A stretch of 64,000 bases of DNA from Cladorhizidae sp. MBARI D1340-BT2. Lineage: Eukaryota > Porifera > Demospongiae > Poecilosclerida > Cladorhizidae. Each line of letters begins with the position of its first letter. Position 1 is the stretch's first letter. The position numbers and the translations under genes were made by a program. The notes under the pieces are model-generated. The model saw only the letters and a list, made by a program, of their open reading frames with translations. It was not told the origin of the DNA and did not search any database. The stretch covers positions 33,239,189 through 33,303,188 of the forward strand of contig JAQNBH010000004.1 of assembly GCA_028752905.1 (NCBI GenBank), given 5' to 3'. Positions 26,001 through 56,924 of this stretch are shown here, one piece after another.

Positions 26001-29000
26001 GGCCTCCTCCCAGTTGGCACGGGAGAGAGGAGGGTGACCGTGGCCTCCTCGAAGTTGGCACGGGAGAGAGGAGGGTGACCGTGGCCTCCTCCCAGTTGGC
26101 ACGGGAGAGGGGAGGGTGACCATGGCCTCCTCCCAGTTGGCACGGGAGAGGGGAGGGTGACCGTGGCCTCCTCCCAGTTCCAGTTGGCACGGGAGAGGGG
26201 AAGGTGATCTTGGCCTCCTCCCAGTTGGCACGGGAGAGAGGAGGGTGACCGTGGCCTCCTCCCAGTTTGCAGCAGGGGAGAGGGGAGGATTAAAATCACA
26301 ACATAGCTCATTTTGTTGCGCTAATCCAGGGCGGAAAAAGTTTGCTGCACACACTCCATCTTTGTCTTGCCCCTCCCCCCCCCCCCCCCCCCCACACACA
26401 ACATCTATGCATGCGTAATGTACGTAACCGATGGTTTAAAAATATATATATTTTTTAATGCTTGTGTCCAGTGATGGCATGGACACTGTTGGGATCTATG
26501 GATCACTTGGTTTTTGTCAGCCGTGTTACTGGCTAGAGCTAGGGGTACAGATTAGGAGGGGGAAGTTGAACATCTATAGAGCTAGGGGTACAGATTAGGA
26601 GGGGGGAGTTGAACATCTATAGAGCTAGGGGTACAGATTAGGAGGGGGGAGTTGAACATCTATAGAGCTAGGGGTACAGATTAGGAGGGGGGAGTTGAAC
26701 ATCTATAGAGCTAGGGGTACAGATTAGGAGGGGGGAGTTGAACATCTATAGAGCTAGGGGTACAGATTAGGAGGGGGGAGTTGAACATCTATAGAGCTAG
26801 GGGTACAGCATTAGGAGGGGGGAGTTGAAATCTATAGAGCTAGGGGTACAGATTAGGAGGGGGGAGTTGAAATCTATAGAGCTGGGGGTACAGCACTAGG
26901 AGAGTTGAACATCTATAGAGCTACCCCTAGCTCAGGGGGGAGTTGAACATCTATAGAGCTAGGGGTACAGCATTAGGAGGGGGGAGTTGAACATCTATAG
27001 AGCTAGGGGTACAGCATTAGGAGGGGGGAGTTGAACATCTATAGAGCTAGGGGTACAGCATTAGGAGGGGGGAGTTGAAATCTATAGAGCTGGGGGTACA
27101 GCATTAGGAGGGGGGAGTTGAACATCTATAGAGCTAGGGGTACAGCATTAGGAGGGGGGAGTTGAACATCTATAGAGCTAGGGGTACAGATTAGGAGGGG
27201 GGAGTTGAACATCTATAGAGCTAGGGGTACAGCATTGGGAGGGGGGAGTGAACATCTATAGAGCTAGGGGTACAGATTAGGAGGGGGGAGTTGAACATCT
27301 ATAGAGCTAGGGGTACAGCATTAGGAGGGGGGAGTTGAAATCTATAGAGCTAGGGGTACAGATTAGGAGGGGGGAGTTGAAATCTATAGAGCTGGGGGTA
27401 CAGCACTAGGAGAGTTGAACATCTATAGAGCTACCCCTAGCTCAGGGGGGAGTTGAACATCTATAGAGCTAGGGGTACAGCATTAGGAGGGGGGAGTTGA
27501 ACATCTATAGAGCTGGGGGTACAGATTAGGAGGGGGAAGTTGAACATCTATAGAGCTAGGGGTACAGATTAGGAGGGGGGAGTTGAACATCTATAGAGCT
27601 AGGGGTACAGATTAGGAGGGGGGAGTTGAACATCTATAGAGCTAGGGGTACAGATTAGGAGGGGGGAGTTGAACATCTATAGAGCTAGGGGTACAGATTA
27701 GGAGGGGGGAGTTGAACATCTATAGAGCTAGGGGTACAGATTAGGAGGGGGGAGTTGAACATCTATAGAGCTAGGGGTACAGCATTAGGAGGGGGGAGTT
27801 GAAATCTATAGAGCTAGGGGTACAGATTAGGAGGGGGGAGTTGAAATCTATAGAGCTGGGGGTACAGCACTAGGAGAGTTGAACATCTATAGAGCTACCC
27901 CTAGCTCAGGGGGGAGTTGAACATCTATAGAGCTAGGGGTACAGCATTAGGAGGGGGGAGTTGAACATCTATAGAGCTAGGGGTACAGCATTAGGAGGGG
28001 GGAGTTGAACATCTATAGAGCTAGGGGTACAGCATTAGGAGGGGGGAGTTGAAATCTATAGAGCTGGGGGTACAGCATTAGGAGGGGGGAGTTGAACATC
28101 TATAGAGCTAGGGGTACAGCATTAGGAGGGGGGAGTTGAACATCTATAGAGCTAGGGGTACAGATTAGGAGGGGGGAGTTGAACATCTATAGAGCTAGGG
28201 GTACAGCATTGGGAGGGGGGAGTGAACATCTATAGAGCTAGGGGTACAGATTAGGAGGGGGGAGTTGAACATCTATAGAGCTAGGGGTACAGCATTAGGA
28301 GGGGGGAGTTGAAATCTATAGAGCTAGGGGTACAGATTAGGAGGGGGGAGTTGAAATCTATAGAGCTGGGGGTACAGCACTAGGAGAGTTGAACATCTAT
28401 AGAGCTACCCCTAGCTCAGGGGGGAGTTGAACATCTATAGAGCTAGGGGTACAGCATTAGGAGGGGGGAGTTGAACATCTATAGAGCTAGGGGTACAGCA
28501 TTAGGAGGGGGGAGTTGAAATCTATAGAGCCAGGGGTACAGCATTAGGAGGGGGGAGTTGAAATCTATAGAGCTGGGGGTACAGCATTAGGAGGGGGGAG
28601 TTGAACATCTATAGAGCTAGGGGTACAGCATTAGGAGGGGGGAGTTGAAATCTATAGAGCTGGGGGTACAGCATTAGGAGGGGGGAGTTGAAATCTATAG
28701 AGCTGGGGGTACAGCATTAGGAGGGGGTAGTTGAACATCTATAGAGCTAGGGGTACAGATTAGGAGGGGGGAGTTGAACATCTATAGAGCTAGGGGTACA
28801 GCATTGGGAGGGGGGAGTTGAAATCTATAGAGCTAGGGGTACAGCATTAGGAGGGGGGAGTTGAACATCTATAGAGCTAGGGGTACAGCATTAGGAGGGG
28901 GAGTTGAACATCTATAGAGCTAGGGGTACAGATTAGGAGGGGGGAGTTGAAATCTATAGAGCTAGGGGTACAGCATTAGGAGGGGGGAGTTGAACATCTA

Positions 29001-30928
29001 GAGAGCTAGGGGTACAGCATTAGGAGGGGGAAGATGAACATCTATAGAGCTAGGGGTACATATTAGGAGGGGGAGTTGAACATCTATAGAGCTAGGGGTA
29101 CAGATTAGGAGGGGGGAGTTGAAATCTATAGAGCTGGGGGTACAGCATTAGGAGGGGGGAGTTGAACATCTATAGAGCTAGGGGTACAGCATTAGGAGGG
29201 GGGAGTTGAACATCTATAGAGCTAGGGGTACATATTAGGAGGGGGAGTTGAACATCTATAGAGCTAGGGGTACAGATTAGGAGGGGCGAGTTGAAATCTA
29301 TAGAGCTGGGGGTACAGCATTAGGAGGGGGGAGTTGAAATCTATAGAGCTGGGGGTACAGCATTAGGAGGGGGGAGTTGAAATCTATAGAGCTGGGGGTA
29401 CAGCACTAGGAGGGGGGAGTTGAACATCTAGAGAGCTAGGGGTACAGCATTGGGAGGGGGAGTTGAACATCTATAGAGCTAGGGGTACAGATTAGGAGGG
29501 GGGAGTTGAAATCTATAGAGCTAGGGGTACAGCATTAGGAGGGGGGAGTTGAACATCTATAGAGCTAGGGGTACAGCATTAGGAGGGGGGAGTTGAACAT
29601 CTATAGAGCTAGGGGTACATATTAGGAGGGGGAGTTGAACATCTATAGAGCTAGGGGTACAGATTAGGAGGGGGGAGTTGAAATCTATAGAGCTAGGGGT
29701 ACAGCATTAGGAGGGGGGAGTTGAAATCTATAGAGCTAGGGGTACAGCATTAGGAGGGGGGAGTTGAACATCTAGAGAGCTAGGGGTACAGCATTAGGAG
29801 GGGGAAGTTGAACATCTATAGAGCTAGGGGTACATATTAGGAGGGGGAGTTGAACATCTATAGAGCTAGGGGTACAGATTAGGAGGGGGGAGTTGAAATC
29901 TATAGAGCTAGGGGTACAGCATTAGGAGGGGGGAGTTGAAATCTATAGAGCTGGGGGTACAGCATTAGGAGGGGGGAGTTGAAATCTATAGAGCTAGGGG
30001 TACAGCATTAGGAGGGGGAGTTGAACATCTAGAGAGCTAGGGGTACAGCATTGGGCGGGGGGAGTTGAACATCTATAGAGCTAGGGGTACAGCATTAGGA
30101 GGGGGGAGTTGAACATCTATAGAGCTAGGGGTACATATTAGGAGGGGGGAGTTGAACATCTATAGAGCTAGGGGTACAGATTAGGAGGGGGGAGTTGAAA
30201 TCTATAGAGCTGGGGGTACATATTAGGAGGGGGGAGTTGAACATCTATAGAGCTAGGGGTACAGATTAGGAGGGGGGAGTTGAAATCTATAGAGCCAGGG
30301 GTACAGCATTGGGAGGGGGGAGGTGGATATTGAATCTATCGATAACCTGGAATTGTCCACTAGAACAACTGCTAAAACAGGCGGGCATGAACTTTGAACT
30401 TCCAGATATCCCGGGATACTGTTCTTCCCCATATAGGGGAGTGCTTGTGCCCTCGCTCTCTGTGAACACGAAACTAAATGGTTTGTGAAACCAAGGCCGC
30501 TATGTATTTATGCTGGTTAGTATACATAATTATGGTGCCAACAATGACTTTCTGGGTGCCGGGTTTATACGTGAACACGTTCTATATTCACACCTGTTCA
30601 TTATAGACATGTTCTATATATAAACCTGTTCTATATAGAAACTTTCTCTATAGACATGTTCTATATATAAACCTGTTCTATATCGACGTGTTCTAGATAG
30701 ATCGACAGGACAAGTTCTGTATTCACATGTTCTACTTTATAGATGTTCTATATACATGTACTTTTCTATAGTGGCAATGCCTGGAGTTAATTAAAATGAT
30801 TGGAGACATGTCCGTTGGGTATTCTTTAATCATGCATCTCGTTCTAGGTTGTGCTCTATGATGTCATCGTCAAGAACTTTGAGAGGCTCATCTGTCCTCG
30901 CAACTCCCACACAAGTTCTCTCTACTAA
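526..30928 (+). CDS. PSME3: Proteasome activator complex subunit 3 (PA28-gamma/REG-gamma), 5' end outside window
   Basis: Nuclear activator of the 20S proteasome; family members form a heptameric ring on the 20S alpha ring and promote ATP- and ubiquitin-independent degradation. Exons: 526-621, 15636-15684, 16694-16731, 17982-18047, 19306-19374, 19609-19676, 24753-24807, 25025-25111, 30848-30928. They total 609 nt and keep one frame through every GT-AG junction, giving 202 residues plus TAA. Seen in order: a short PA28 N-terminal segment; a basic KKRKID cluster at visible residues 36-41, in the place of the PA28-gamma nuclear signal; helix VVRIVKPEI; the activation loop around IEDGNNFGVSIQ (residues 95-106); RAKLVSKAAKYP; and the C-terminal SLY that fits PA28-gamma better than alpha or beta. 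From memory of the human protein (about 254 aa), roughly the first 50 residues are missing and must lie left of base 526. Faces PSMB3. The subtype call rests on recalled family features; I could not run an alignment. Confidence 0.93.
672..831. repeat. TAG/GTA trinucleotide tract
   Basis: Imperfect (TAG)n that continues after the pogo-like insertion at 832-1362, so the insertion landed in a pre-existing microsatellite. Confidence 0.85.
832..1362 (+). mobile_element. pogo/Tigger-like miniature element (531 bp)
   Basis: Terminal inverted repeats start CAGTAGACCCTCGCTAATC and end with the complement GATTAGTGAGGGTCTACTG. Both sides carry TA, the target duplication of Tc1/mariner-pogo elements. 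Inside, the CGCTAATCCGAA motif is repeated. It holds only the first 50 codons of a transposase, so it is a non-autonomous deletion derivative. Confidence 0.88.
981..1133 (+). pseudogene. Truncated pogo transposase: CENP-B-type N-terminal HTH
   Basis: Starts MEKKRAHKSLTIEEKVDILA and continues with a helix-turn-helix pattern (SEQYGIGVSTISDIKKKGSEL) typical of the CENP-B N-terminal/psq DNA-binding domain, then stops at TGA 1131. The DDE catalytic part is absent. It lies inside the TIR-bounded element and is not a host gene. Confidence 0.75.
1363..1505. repeat. TAG/GTA trinucleotide tract, continued
   Basis: Same imperfect (TAG)n as at 672-831, resuming after the pogo-like element and ending at the next CAGTAG terminus at 1506. 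Confidence 0.8.
2127..2240. repeat. About 30-bp tandem repeat inside piggyBac relic
   Basis: Three to four imperfect copies of a purine-rich unit with AGAAGTAGACGAAGGAGCAG, just downstream of the transposase C-terminus. Confidence 0.8.
2245..3821 (-). pseudogene. piggyBac transposase relic, catalytic core deleted
   Basis: Read on the minus strand. Exon 1 (3821-3656) starts MLSCEDVISQLLANDSGDSG, an acidic piggyBac-type N-terminus; donor GTAAGT. Exon 2 resumes at 3394 after TTCCTACAG with SSDDESGDEAS, an RG/GRGG-rich linker, then the start of the DDE_Tnp_1_7-type domain (TLEVWELLVAETNSY, FVGMLIIMGV, LYWS, PRTRFFELMRY). The frame shifts near 2650 and the central Asp-containing catalytic segments are missing. 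The tail returns at DGLLVTNLIEACLLNSFIL with a cysteine-rich zinc finger (CCAKKRCVVC, CCFCKVPLC, RDCF). Dead, non-autonomous copy of the same broad type as the one at 48-50.7 kb. Confidence 0.8.
4106..4853. other. Intronic sequence, no gene seen
   Basis: Contains a short (TAG)n tract near 4165-4200 and A/T-rich unique sequence. No exon or known repeat is recognised. Confidence 0.5.
4854..5962 (-). pseudogene. Decayed ORF of an unidentified, probably transposon-derived protein
   Basis: Three minus-strand open segments follow one another (5962-5603, 5483-5130, 5120-4854) and look like one broken protein. The first has HKDMFIHKGCQITFRNRVKQ followed by a Cys-rich KKHVCFICN motif, suggesting a small zinc-binding module. 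The second is helical (FNNKVIKDQEASLLTELLED, TLKQKLMEKFGDSIDFHVVG). The third contains SRLIHRKISQ, CCIYNAICWSIDPKRSKKFL. I do not recognise the family and assign no function. The breaks and the intronic, opposite-strand position argue against a host gene. Confidence 0.5.
5963..6687. other. Intronic sequence, no gene seen
   Basis: A/T-rich, no recognisable coding or repeat structure. May be the remainder of the element that carried the 4854-5962 relic. Confidence 0.4.
6688..7110. repeat. Imperfect repeat with GCAGCCATTTTGGATTTT motif
   Basis: About three diverged copies of a roughly 190-bp unit: a CCCC-AGGCTAAT/GCTGAT-TCAAAGG segment, GAACCATTGAGAAAAC, TTGACAGGA, then CAGCCATTTTGGATTTT. Spacing is irregular, so it may be an old tandem duplication or repeated insertions. 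Confidence 0.6.
7224..8238 (-). mobile_element. Decayed pogo/Tigger-like element
   Basis: Left end CAGTAGAACCTCAAAGTTAA with a nearby GTTCGTAACT. Near 8190-8238 the complement of the same motif (GTTCGTAACTGTGAGGTTC) ends at AACACTG. Inside, on the minus strand, 8030-7860 reads like a decayed HTH start (KRKRVKPSIKEK) and 7840-7520 is an acidic, helical open segment. TA duplications are not clear, so the borders are approximate. Confidence 0.5.
8239..9137. other. Intronic sequence, no gene seen
   Basis: Moderate G/C, with a short G-run near 8930. No recognisable domain or splice-bounded exon. Confidence 0.4.
9138..10022. repeat. Minisatellite, 23-bp unit, about 38 copies
   Basis: Unit core ACTAGTGCACATGTGTACAC. 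Highly uniform, with occasional GTGGTAC or CTACAC variants toward the right. The unit is nearly self-complementary around ACATGT. Lies in the 15-kb PSME3 intron. Confidence 0.97.
10023..10319. other. Intronic sequence, no gene seen
   Basis: Unique sequence between two arrays. Overlapping short open frames on both strands show no domain. Confidence 0.4.
10320..10440. repeat. Short tandem repeat, about 18-bp unit
   Basis: Six to seven copies of GGAACCTGAGGGGGACC with small variants. Confidence 0.9.
10735..10830. repeat. Dispersed repeat copy (CTCAAAAGAAAGGTCTCTCT family)
   Basis: Contains CTGCAAACTTCATGGTATGG then ATATATAGCTCAAAAG and CTCTCTGTGTGCTCTCTTTT. Related copies lie at 11090-11260, inverted at 11515-11640, and at 44105-44230. 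Confidence 0.75.
11090..11640. repeat. Foldback repeat: inverted arms of the same dispersed family
   Basis: The arm at about 11145-11258 (GATCTCTCTGTGTGCTCCC, TACTAAAAACTGTTGCAT, CAGTCAAAATTGAGGGCCTC) recurs reversed at about 11515-11630 (GAGGCCCTCAATTTTGACTG, ATGCAACAGTTTTTAGTA). The spacer holds GACCACGTACCTACGTTTTAGCGCC, itself a direct copy of about 10930. Probably a miniature inverted-repeat element. Confidence 0.7.
11641..12379. other. Intronic sequence, no gene seen
   Basis: A/T-rich. No recognisable exon, and no clear repeat boundary before the hAT relic. Confidence 0.4.
12380..13800 (+). pseudogene. Decayed hAT transposase relic
   Basis: In shifting plus-strand frames I read pieces parallel to the better-preserved hAT at 51.2-54.4 kb: NADECT then FCCWAEKGVAVEHFMDIIPSK (12419-12510), GKLVGVGFGG followed by a SPERK remnant (12570-12630), RRELLKEIQRALD and KIIKPSDTCWLAHEQC (about 12820-12905), and remnants of the C-terminal dimerisation region to about 13790. 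Many stops and frameshifts; not functional. It is the same hAT family in the opposite orientation relative to the window. Confidence 0.75.
13945..15003. repeat. Minisatellite, 42-bp unit, about 25 copies
   Basis: Unit includes GTCCTACAGGACTTGCCTCC and CTAGTATATGGGTGTGTC. Two truncated units lack the CCTCCCC part (near 14270 and 14642). 42 bp is a multiple of three and the unit has no stop in several frames, so long apparent ORFs on both strands are artefacts. Confidence 0.97.
15004..15635. other. PSME3 intron, 3' part
   Basis: Unique sequence between the 42-bp array and the exon at 15636. No domain recognised. Confidence 0.5.
15636..15684 (+). CDS. PSME3: PSME3 exon carrying the basic nuclear-signal-like cluster
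   Basis: 49 nt after acceptor TTCTACAG, donor GTTAGA at 15685. Encodes PLAKKRKIDEKAVDFA plus one base. KKRKIDE sits where PA28-gamma has its nuclear localisation signal. The exon follows a 15.0-kb intron. Confidence 0.9.
15700..16655. repeat. Minisatellite, 47-bp unit, about 20 copies
   Basis: Unit contains CATCAATGAGGTGTATAGCA and TGTATCATTGATATC. ATCAATG and CATTGAT within each unit can pair as a hairpin. It fills almost the whole intron between the 49-nt and 38-nt PSME3 exons. Confidence 0.97.
16694..16731 (+). CDS. PSME3: PSME3 38-nt micro-exon of the linker loop
   Basis: Acceptor CTCTGCAG, donor GTGAGT at 16732. Two bases complete a Glu codon, then 12 codons read KGRVTGQIACNK. The divergent sequence matches the variable insert region of PA28 proteins. 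It is supported mainly by good splice sites and by phase agreement with both neighbours. Confidence 0.8.
16796..17115. repeat. Imperfect tandem repeat, about 23-bp unit
   Basis: Units like AACCCTCATACTTTTGTATT, clear to about 17010 and decaying to 17115. Confidence 0.85.
17295..17895. repeat. Short-unit tandem repeat (GATATAGGGCTAGGAAT type)
   Basis: Irregular array of 13-18-bp units such as ATAGGGCTAGGAATGTAGGG and ACTAGGGATATAGG. It ends about 90 bp before the exon at 17982. Confidence 0.9.
17982..18047 (+). CDS. PSME3: PSME3 exon, helix before activation loop
   Basis: 66 nt, phase 0, acceptor TTTCCTGTAG and donor GTACTG. Encodes KLLEVVRIVKPEIIAMVDSC and two more residues; the VKPEI core is strongly conserved in PA28 proteins. 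Confidence 0.92.
18048..19305. other. PSME3 intron with CAA/AAT-rich tracts and a G-run
   Basis: About 18575-18820 and 18900-18950 are AAC/AAT microsatellite; a run of about 18 G lies near 19013-19031. The motif at 18833-18875 (GATGGCTAGAGCATCTGGTC, AAACGTCGAG) recurs inverted at 23376-23415. No gene seen. Confidence 0.7.
19306..19374 (+). CDS. PSME3: PSME3 exon with activation loop
   Basis: 69 nt, phase 0, acceptor ATGCTGCAG and donor GTAGAC. Encodes VKIWVQLMIPKIEDGNNFGV then SIQ. The IEDGNNFG segment is the conserved PA28 activation loop that opens the 20S gate. Confidence 0.95.
19609..19676 (+). CDS. PSME3: PSME3 exon after activation loop
   Basis: 68 nt after acceptor GTTTGCAG. Encodes EDVLGEVSKAESDAGSYLEQ then MS and two bases of an Arg codon; donor GTACTG at 19677. 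Aligns with the ES/EA-rich helix start following the loop. Confidence 0.93.
19780..20105. repeat. ATT microsatellite
   Basis: Dense (ATT)n/(TTAATT)n with TTG interruptions, in the PSME3 intron after the exon ending at 19676. Confidence 0.95.
20106..21594. other. PSME3 intron, possible hAT remnant near 20960-21250
   Basis: Mostly unrecognised. Around 20990-21050 a plus frame reads AEAGSVERISSRGLFLFS, resembling the SVER.FS signature of the hAT dimerisation region, but too little remains for a firm call. A short (CA)n lies at about 20848-20870. Confidence 0.35.
21598..22376. repeat. Minisatellite, 63-bp unit with a shorter variant, about 13 copies
   Basis: Unit: GGTTAGGACAATGGCTAGAG then CAATACAATGATCAGTAATG and TATCAGGCCTTCAGCTATGC. 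A shorter form lacks GTATCAGGCC. Long and short units partly alternate. Confidence 0.95.
22605..22885. repeat. Tandem repeat, about 35-40-bp unit
   Basis: Units built on AGTAGCTGGGCTCCCCATGA and GCAGGACGTAGGCCCAATA / GCAGTGCCTAGTCACC, about seven irregular copies. Confidence 0.9.
22886..24752. other. PSME3 intron; G-runs and GCTAAGGATGGCT repeat
   Basis: G-rich runs at about 22990-23007 and 24318-24342; imperfect GCTAAGGATGGCTGAGGTT repeats at about 23795-23995. The motif at 23376-23415 is the inverted partner of 18833-18875. No gene recognised. Confidence 0.6.
24753..24807 (+). CDS. PSME3: PSME3 exon, RAKLVSKAAKYP helix
   Basis: Acceptor GTATTGCAG; one base completes the split Arg, then YYSSRAKLVSKAAKYPEL. 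Donor GTTAGT at 24808. RAKLVSK..KYP is a conserved PA28 signature. Confidence 0.94.
25025..25111 (+). CDS. PSME3: PSME3 exon, penultimate
   Basis: 87 nt, phase 0, after a short 217-bp intron. Encodes 29 residues beginning DDYRQAIKEYDEKVYL and ending RELRNIY. Donor GTGAGT at 25112. A 41-bp minisatellite begins about 115 bp downstream. Confidence 0.94.
25240..26275. repeat. Minisatellite, 41-bp unit, about 24 copies
   Basis: Unit includes CCTCCTCCCAGTTGGCACGG and GAGAGGGGAGGGTGACCATG. Some units carry an extra TTCCAG (47 bp). Strongly purine/pyrimidine skewed. Long minus-strand frames over it are artefacts. Confidence 0.97.
26276..26534. other. Spacer between arrays with a C-run
   Basis: A run of about 18 C followed by (CA)n at 26375-26400, then A/T-rich unique sequence. 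Confidence 0.7.
26535..30318. repeat. Large minisatellite, 43-bp unit, about 88 copies (3.8 kb)
   Basis: Unit: AGAGCTAGGGGTACAGATTA, GGAGGGGGGA, GTTGAACATCTAT. Variants: GCATTAGG, GTTGAAATC, GCTGGGGGTA, TACATATTAGG. A first section repeats at a 974-bp period (see findings). Lies in the last PSME3 intron; the sense strand is purine/G-rich. Confidence 0.97.
30319..30847. other. End of last PSME3 intron
   Basis: Unique, with imperfect ACATGTTCTATATATAAACC repeats at about 30590-30760. Confidence 0.6.
30848..30928 (+). CDS. PSME3: PSME3 terminal exon and stop
   Basis: Acceptor GTTCTAG, 26 codons then TAA at 30926-30928. Starts VVLYDVIVKNFERLICPRNS and ends SSLY. The C-terminal residues of PA28 dock into pockets between 20S alpha subunits. 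Confidence 0.94.
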   Translation, partial: VVLYDVIVKNFERLICPRNSHTSSLY

Positions 30929-31009
30929 TGAAGATTTCTTTTCCAGCAAGAACTAGACGAGCATGATTACATACAGTATGTACCAACCAATTTTTTTTTT
31001 TTAATTGTG

Positions 31010-31015
31010 AATAAA
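31010..31015 (+). promoter_or_regulatory. Candidate PSME3 polyadenylation signal
   Basis: AATAAA 82 bases after the PSME3 stop, within an A/T-rich stretch. It is the only canonical signal I noticed close to the stop. Confidence 0.55.
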
Positions 31016-31139
31016 AGATCGTCATCTATGATATCTTGCGAGATGAAGTTTGTAGCCCGTCCTAATTTAAGAATTTAAGGGGATAAAATTAGGGGATAAA
31101 GGGATAAAAGTATATATAGCAAGTGCGAGATGCTCTTCT

Positions 31140-31395
31140 TTGGGGTATTCATTGCTATGGGGACACACGGACCAACACCACACTGGGTTGAGGCAGGTTG
31201 AAGTAGGTTGACAATAGCTCTATGGGGACACACACTGGACCAACACCACACGAAGTAGGTTGACAATAGCTCTATGGGGACACACACTGGACCAACACCA
31301 CACTGGGTTGAGGCAGGTTGGAGTAGGTTGACAATATCTCGATGCAGCCACACACTGGACCAACATCACACTGGGTTGAGGCACTAGCACATTAT
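31140..31395. repeat. 68-bp tandem repeat, intergenic copy
   Basis: About 3.5 units of the repeat that forms the longer array at 36605-37385 (AATAGCTCTATGGGGACACA, CACTGGACCAACACCACACT, GGGTTGAGGCAGGTTG). Located between PSME3 and PSMB3. Confidence 0.92.
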
Positions 31396-32244
31396 GGAGG
31401 CACATTGAAGTTTCTTAGTTTCCTGTAGACATAGTCCAATGAGGGAATAATATCTGGTCAAAAAGCTTGACTGCTCATACAAGAGCTTGCCTTGCATTAG
31501 GAGACTGGTAGCTTGCAAGGAAAGATTCACCCATCATGCAATGACTGCACCAAGACTAAGCACAGGTGGATGCAGGGGGGCTTGGGGTGATACCCCTTTA
31601 CCAGAAAATAAACAACGGGGGGCAGGCGGCCTCTCCGATATTGATACACTTCAGATAACATGCCAGGAGGTCCTTTGTGACCCACCCCCTCCCTTAGAAA
31701 GTCCTGTATCCGTCCTGGAAGGAGCCTTCAGAAAGACACTGGGTGAACATCAAATGAGCTCCCACCCCACCTAGTGGGTTTATAACAGCCACCAGCTAGA
31801 TCCCAAAGTGGCCTATTAAATATCGTAACTTTTAAGGTGCTGTGTGTGGAGGGGGGCTGCGTAAAAATATGTTTTTTAAATTTAATTGTTACAGCTCTGC
31901 CCTCCCACAATGATTAAAATATATCTGGCGTGCCTCATTAAGCAGTTGCCACTCCCATTTAGGATTGAGGAGATGGGGAATGTGTCATCTTCATATACTT
32001 CACAGTTCATGGGTTTAAAATATCCTTGGGAATGGCATGGGCGAGCACTCCTGCCGACTTGTTTGGAGATTTATGGGTGGGGTTTGGACACACTGCCAAA
32101 GTATTTTGTGCCTCAAACTGACCAAACCTGCGATATGAGACTAAAAAAAGGGAGTATTGTTTAGAGTAAGAAAAACGATGTCATATATATTAATGTATGT
32201 ACATATATACAACACATTGACTGGTGGACACAACACTGACAGGC
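31396..32244. other. Intergenic sequence between the convergent genes
   Basis: Region 31555-31720 has G-rich then C-rich flanks (GGATGCAGGGGGGCTTGGGG ... CTGTATCCGTCCTGG), like a degraded hAT-type miniature element. No other gene seen. Confidence 0.45.
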
Positions 32245-55969
<23,725 letters not shown>

Positions 55970-56034
55970 GATGATATATCAGCCTCGCGGCGTGCACAGA
56001 AAAGTTATATAGCAGTAAAAACGTGCCAACTCAC

Positions 56035-56100
56035 CAGTCCCACAAATGGGTAGGGTGTCGTCACATGGTTCTGTCTCCTGGGGGCGGGACCAGGGTCGGT
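56035..56100 (-). promoter_or_regulatory. Probable PSMB3 promoter/5' UTR region with GC box and exon-like block
   Basis: GGGGGCGGG at 56080-56088 is a GC-box-like site about 110 bp upstream of the ATG. Just inside it, 56077-56035 (minus) is bounded by an acceptor-like CCGCCCCCAG and a donor GTGAGTTGG, so it could be a 5' UTR exon; it contains ATG TGA. Not proven. Confidence 0.4.
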
Positions 56101-56924
56101 CGCCCAACTGCATGCAACTACAGTGCAATACAGTGTACGTAAAAATATGCATGTATCAAAGTTAGATGATCACATCAACATCTGGTGCTCAGGTAGGGAG
56201 CCGACTCATCCAGAGAGTTGAGTTTCCGCGCCCTGGGGTTATGGCTAACCGAAGCGAGCCAGGAGCTTGTAGTCTCGCGAAGCCAGACCCTTTACCTAAC
56301 TAGAAAGGGTGTGGAAACGAGCAAGAACAAGTAACGTTTCTTCAGGCTGTGTTGCAACGACGGAGGTCAAGTTACTCTTAACGAATGTGGGTCAGCGGAC
56401 CAGCTACCAATGTGTGGTCGTAGATTGTAGGTCTACAGTCATGGTGTGGTCTTTTCCTTTCTTAACCAATGCCACCAGCTGTAGAGGCGACCCAAGTTTA
56501 AATGCCATGCTTTGTTAAGAATCCTCTGATTTTTGTAGATGGTAGCCATGGCTTTAGACCCGTAACTCAGCATCTGGGTGAAATAGCCTGCATCGTAAAA
56601 AAACAAACATTTTTTAAAACGTGATTTTATGTAGTTAGTGTATATTAGAAGATTTCTAATAGAAGTCTTGCCACCAAGGGTATGCAAAGATGACTCGGTT
56701 GCAGCATTGTGGCAATATTTGGTCAGGAGCTTCACTAATTTATTAGGGTTGGAAAACCAATTCTGGAGCATTTGGGAGATAACCAAAGCAAAGGTTTAAT
56801 GCGACTGATTTCCCTTGTGTTCAACTTCTTGCCAAGAGCGTTCTGTTTGTTGTCTTCATTTGAGAGAGATTCACATATTTCTCAAGCAATTCAAGTTTCT
56901 AGTGTTTTTCCCAGCATCTATATA
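56101..56924. other. Upstream of PSMB3; possible miniature element, no gene seen
   Basis: At 56273-56290 the motif CTCGCGAAGCCAGACCC occurs, similar to motifs I associate with sponge miniature transposons (from memory). A minus-strand open segment at 56786-56439 has no recognisable domain and I do not call it a gene. Confidence 0.4.

Noticed and set aside
24965..26399. Three long minus-strand frames with Pro/Ser/Gly-rich repeats
   Set aside because: They cover the 41-bp minisatellite in a PSME3 intron, overlap each other in all frames, and one runs over a real PSME3 exon on the other strand.
56439..56786. 115-codon minus-strand frame
   Set aside because: No recognised domain, no repeat support and no splice evidence; left unannotated as a gene.
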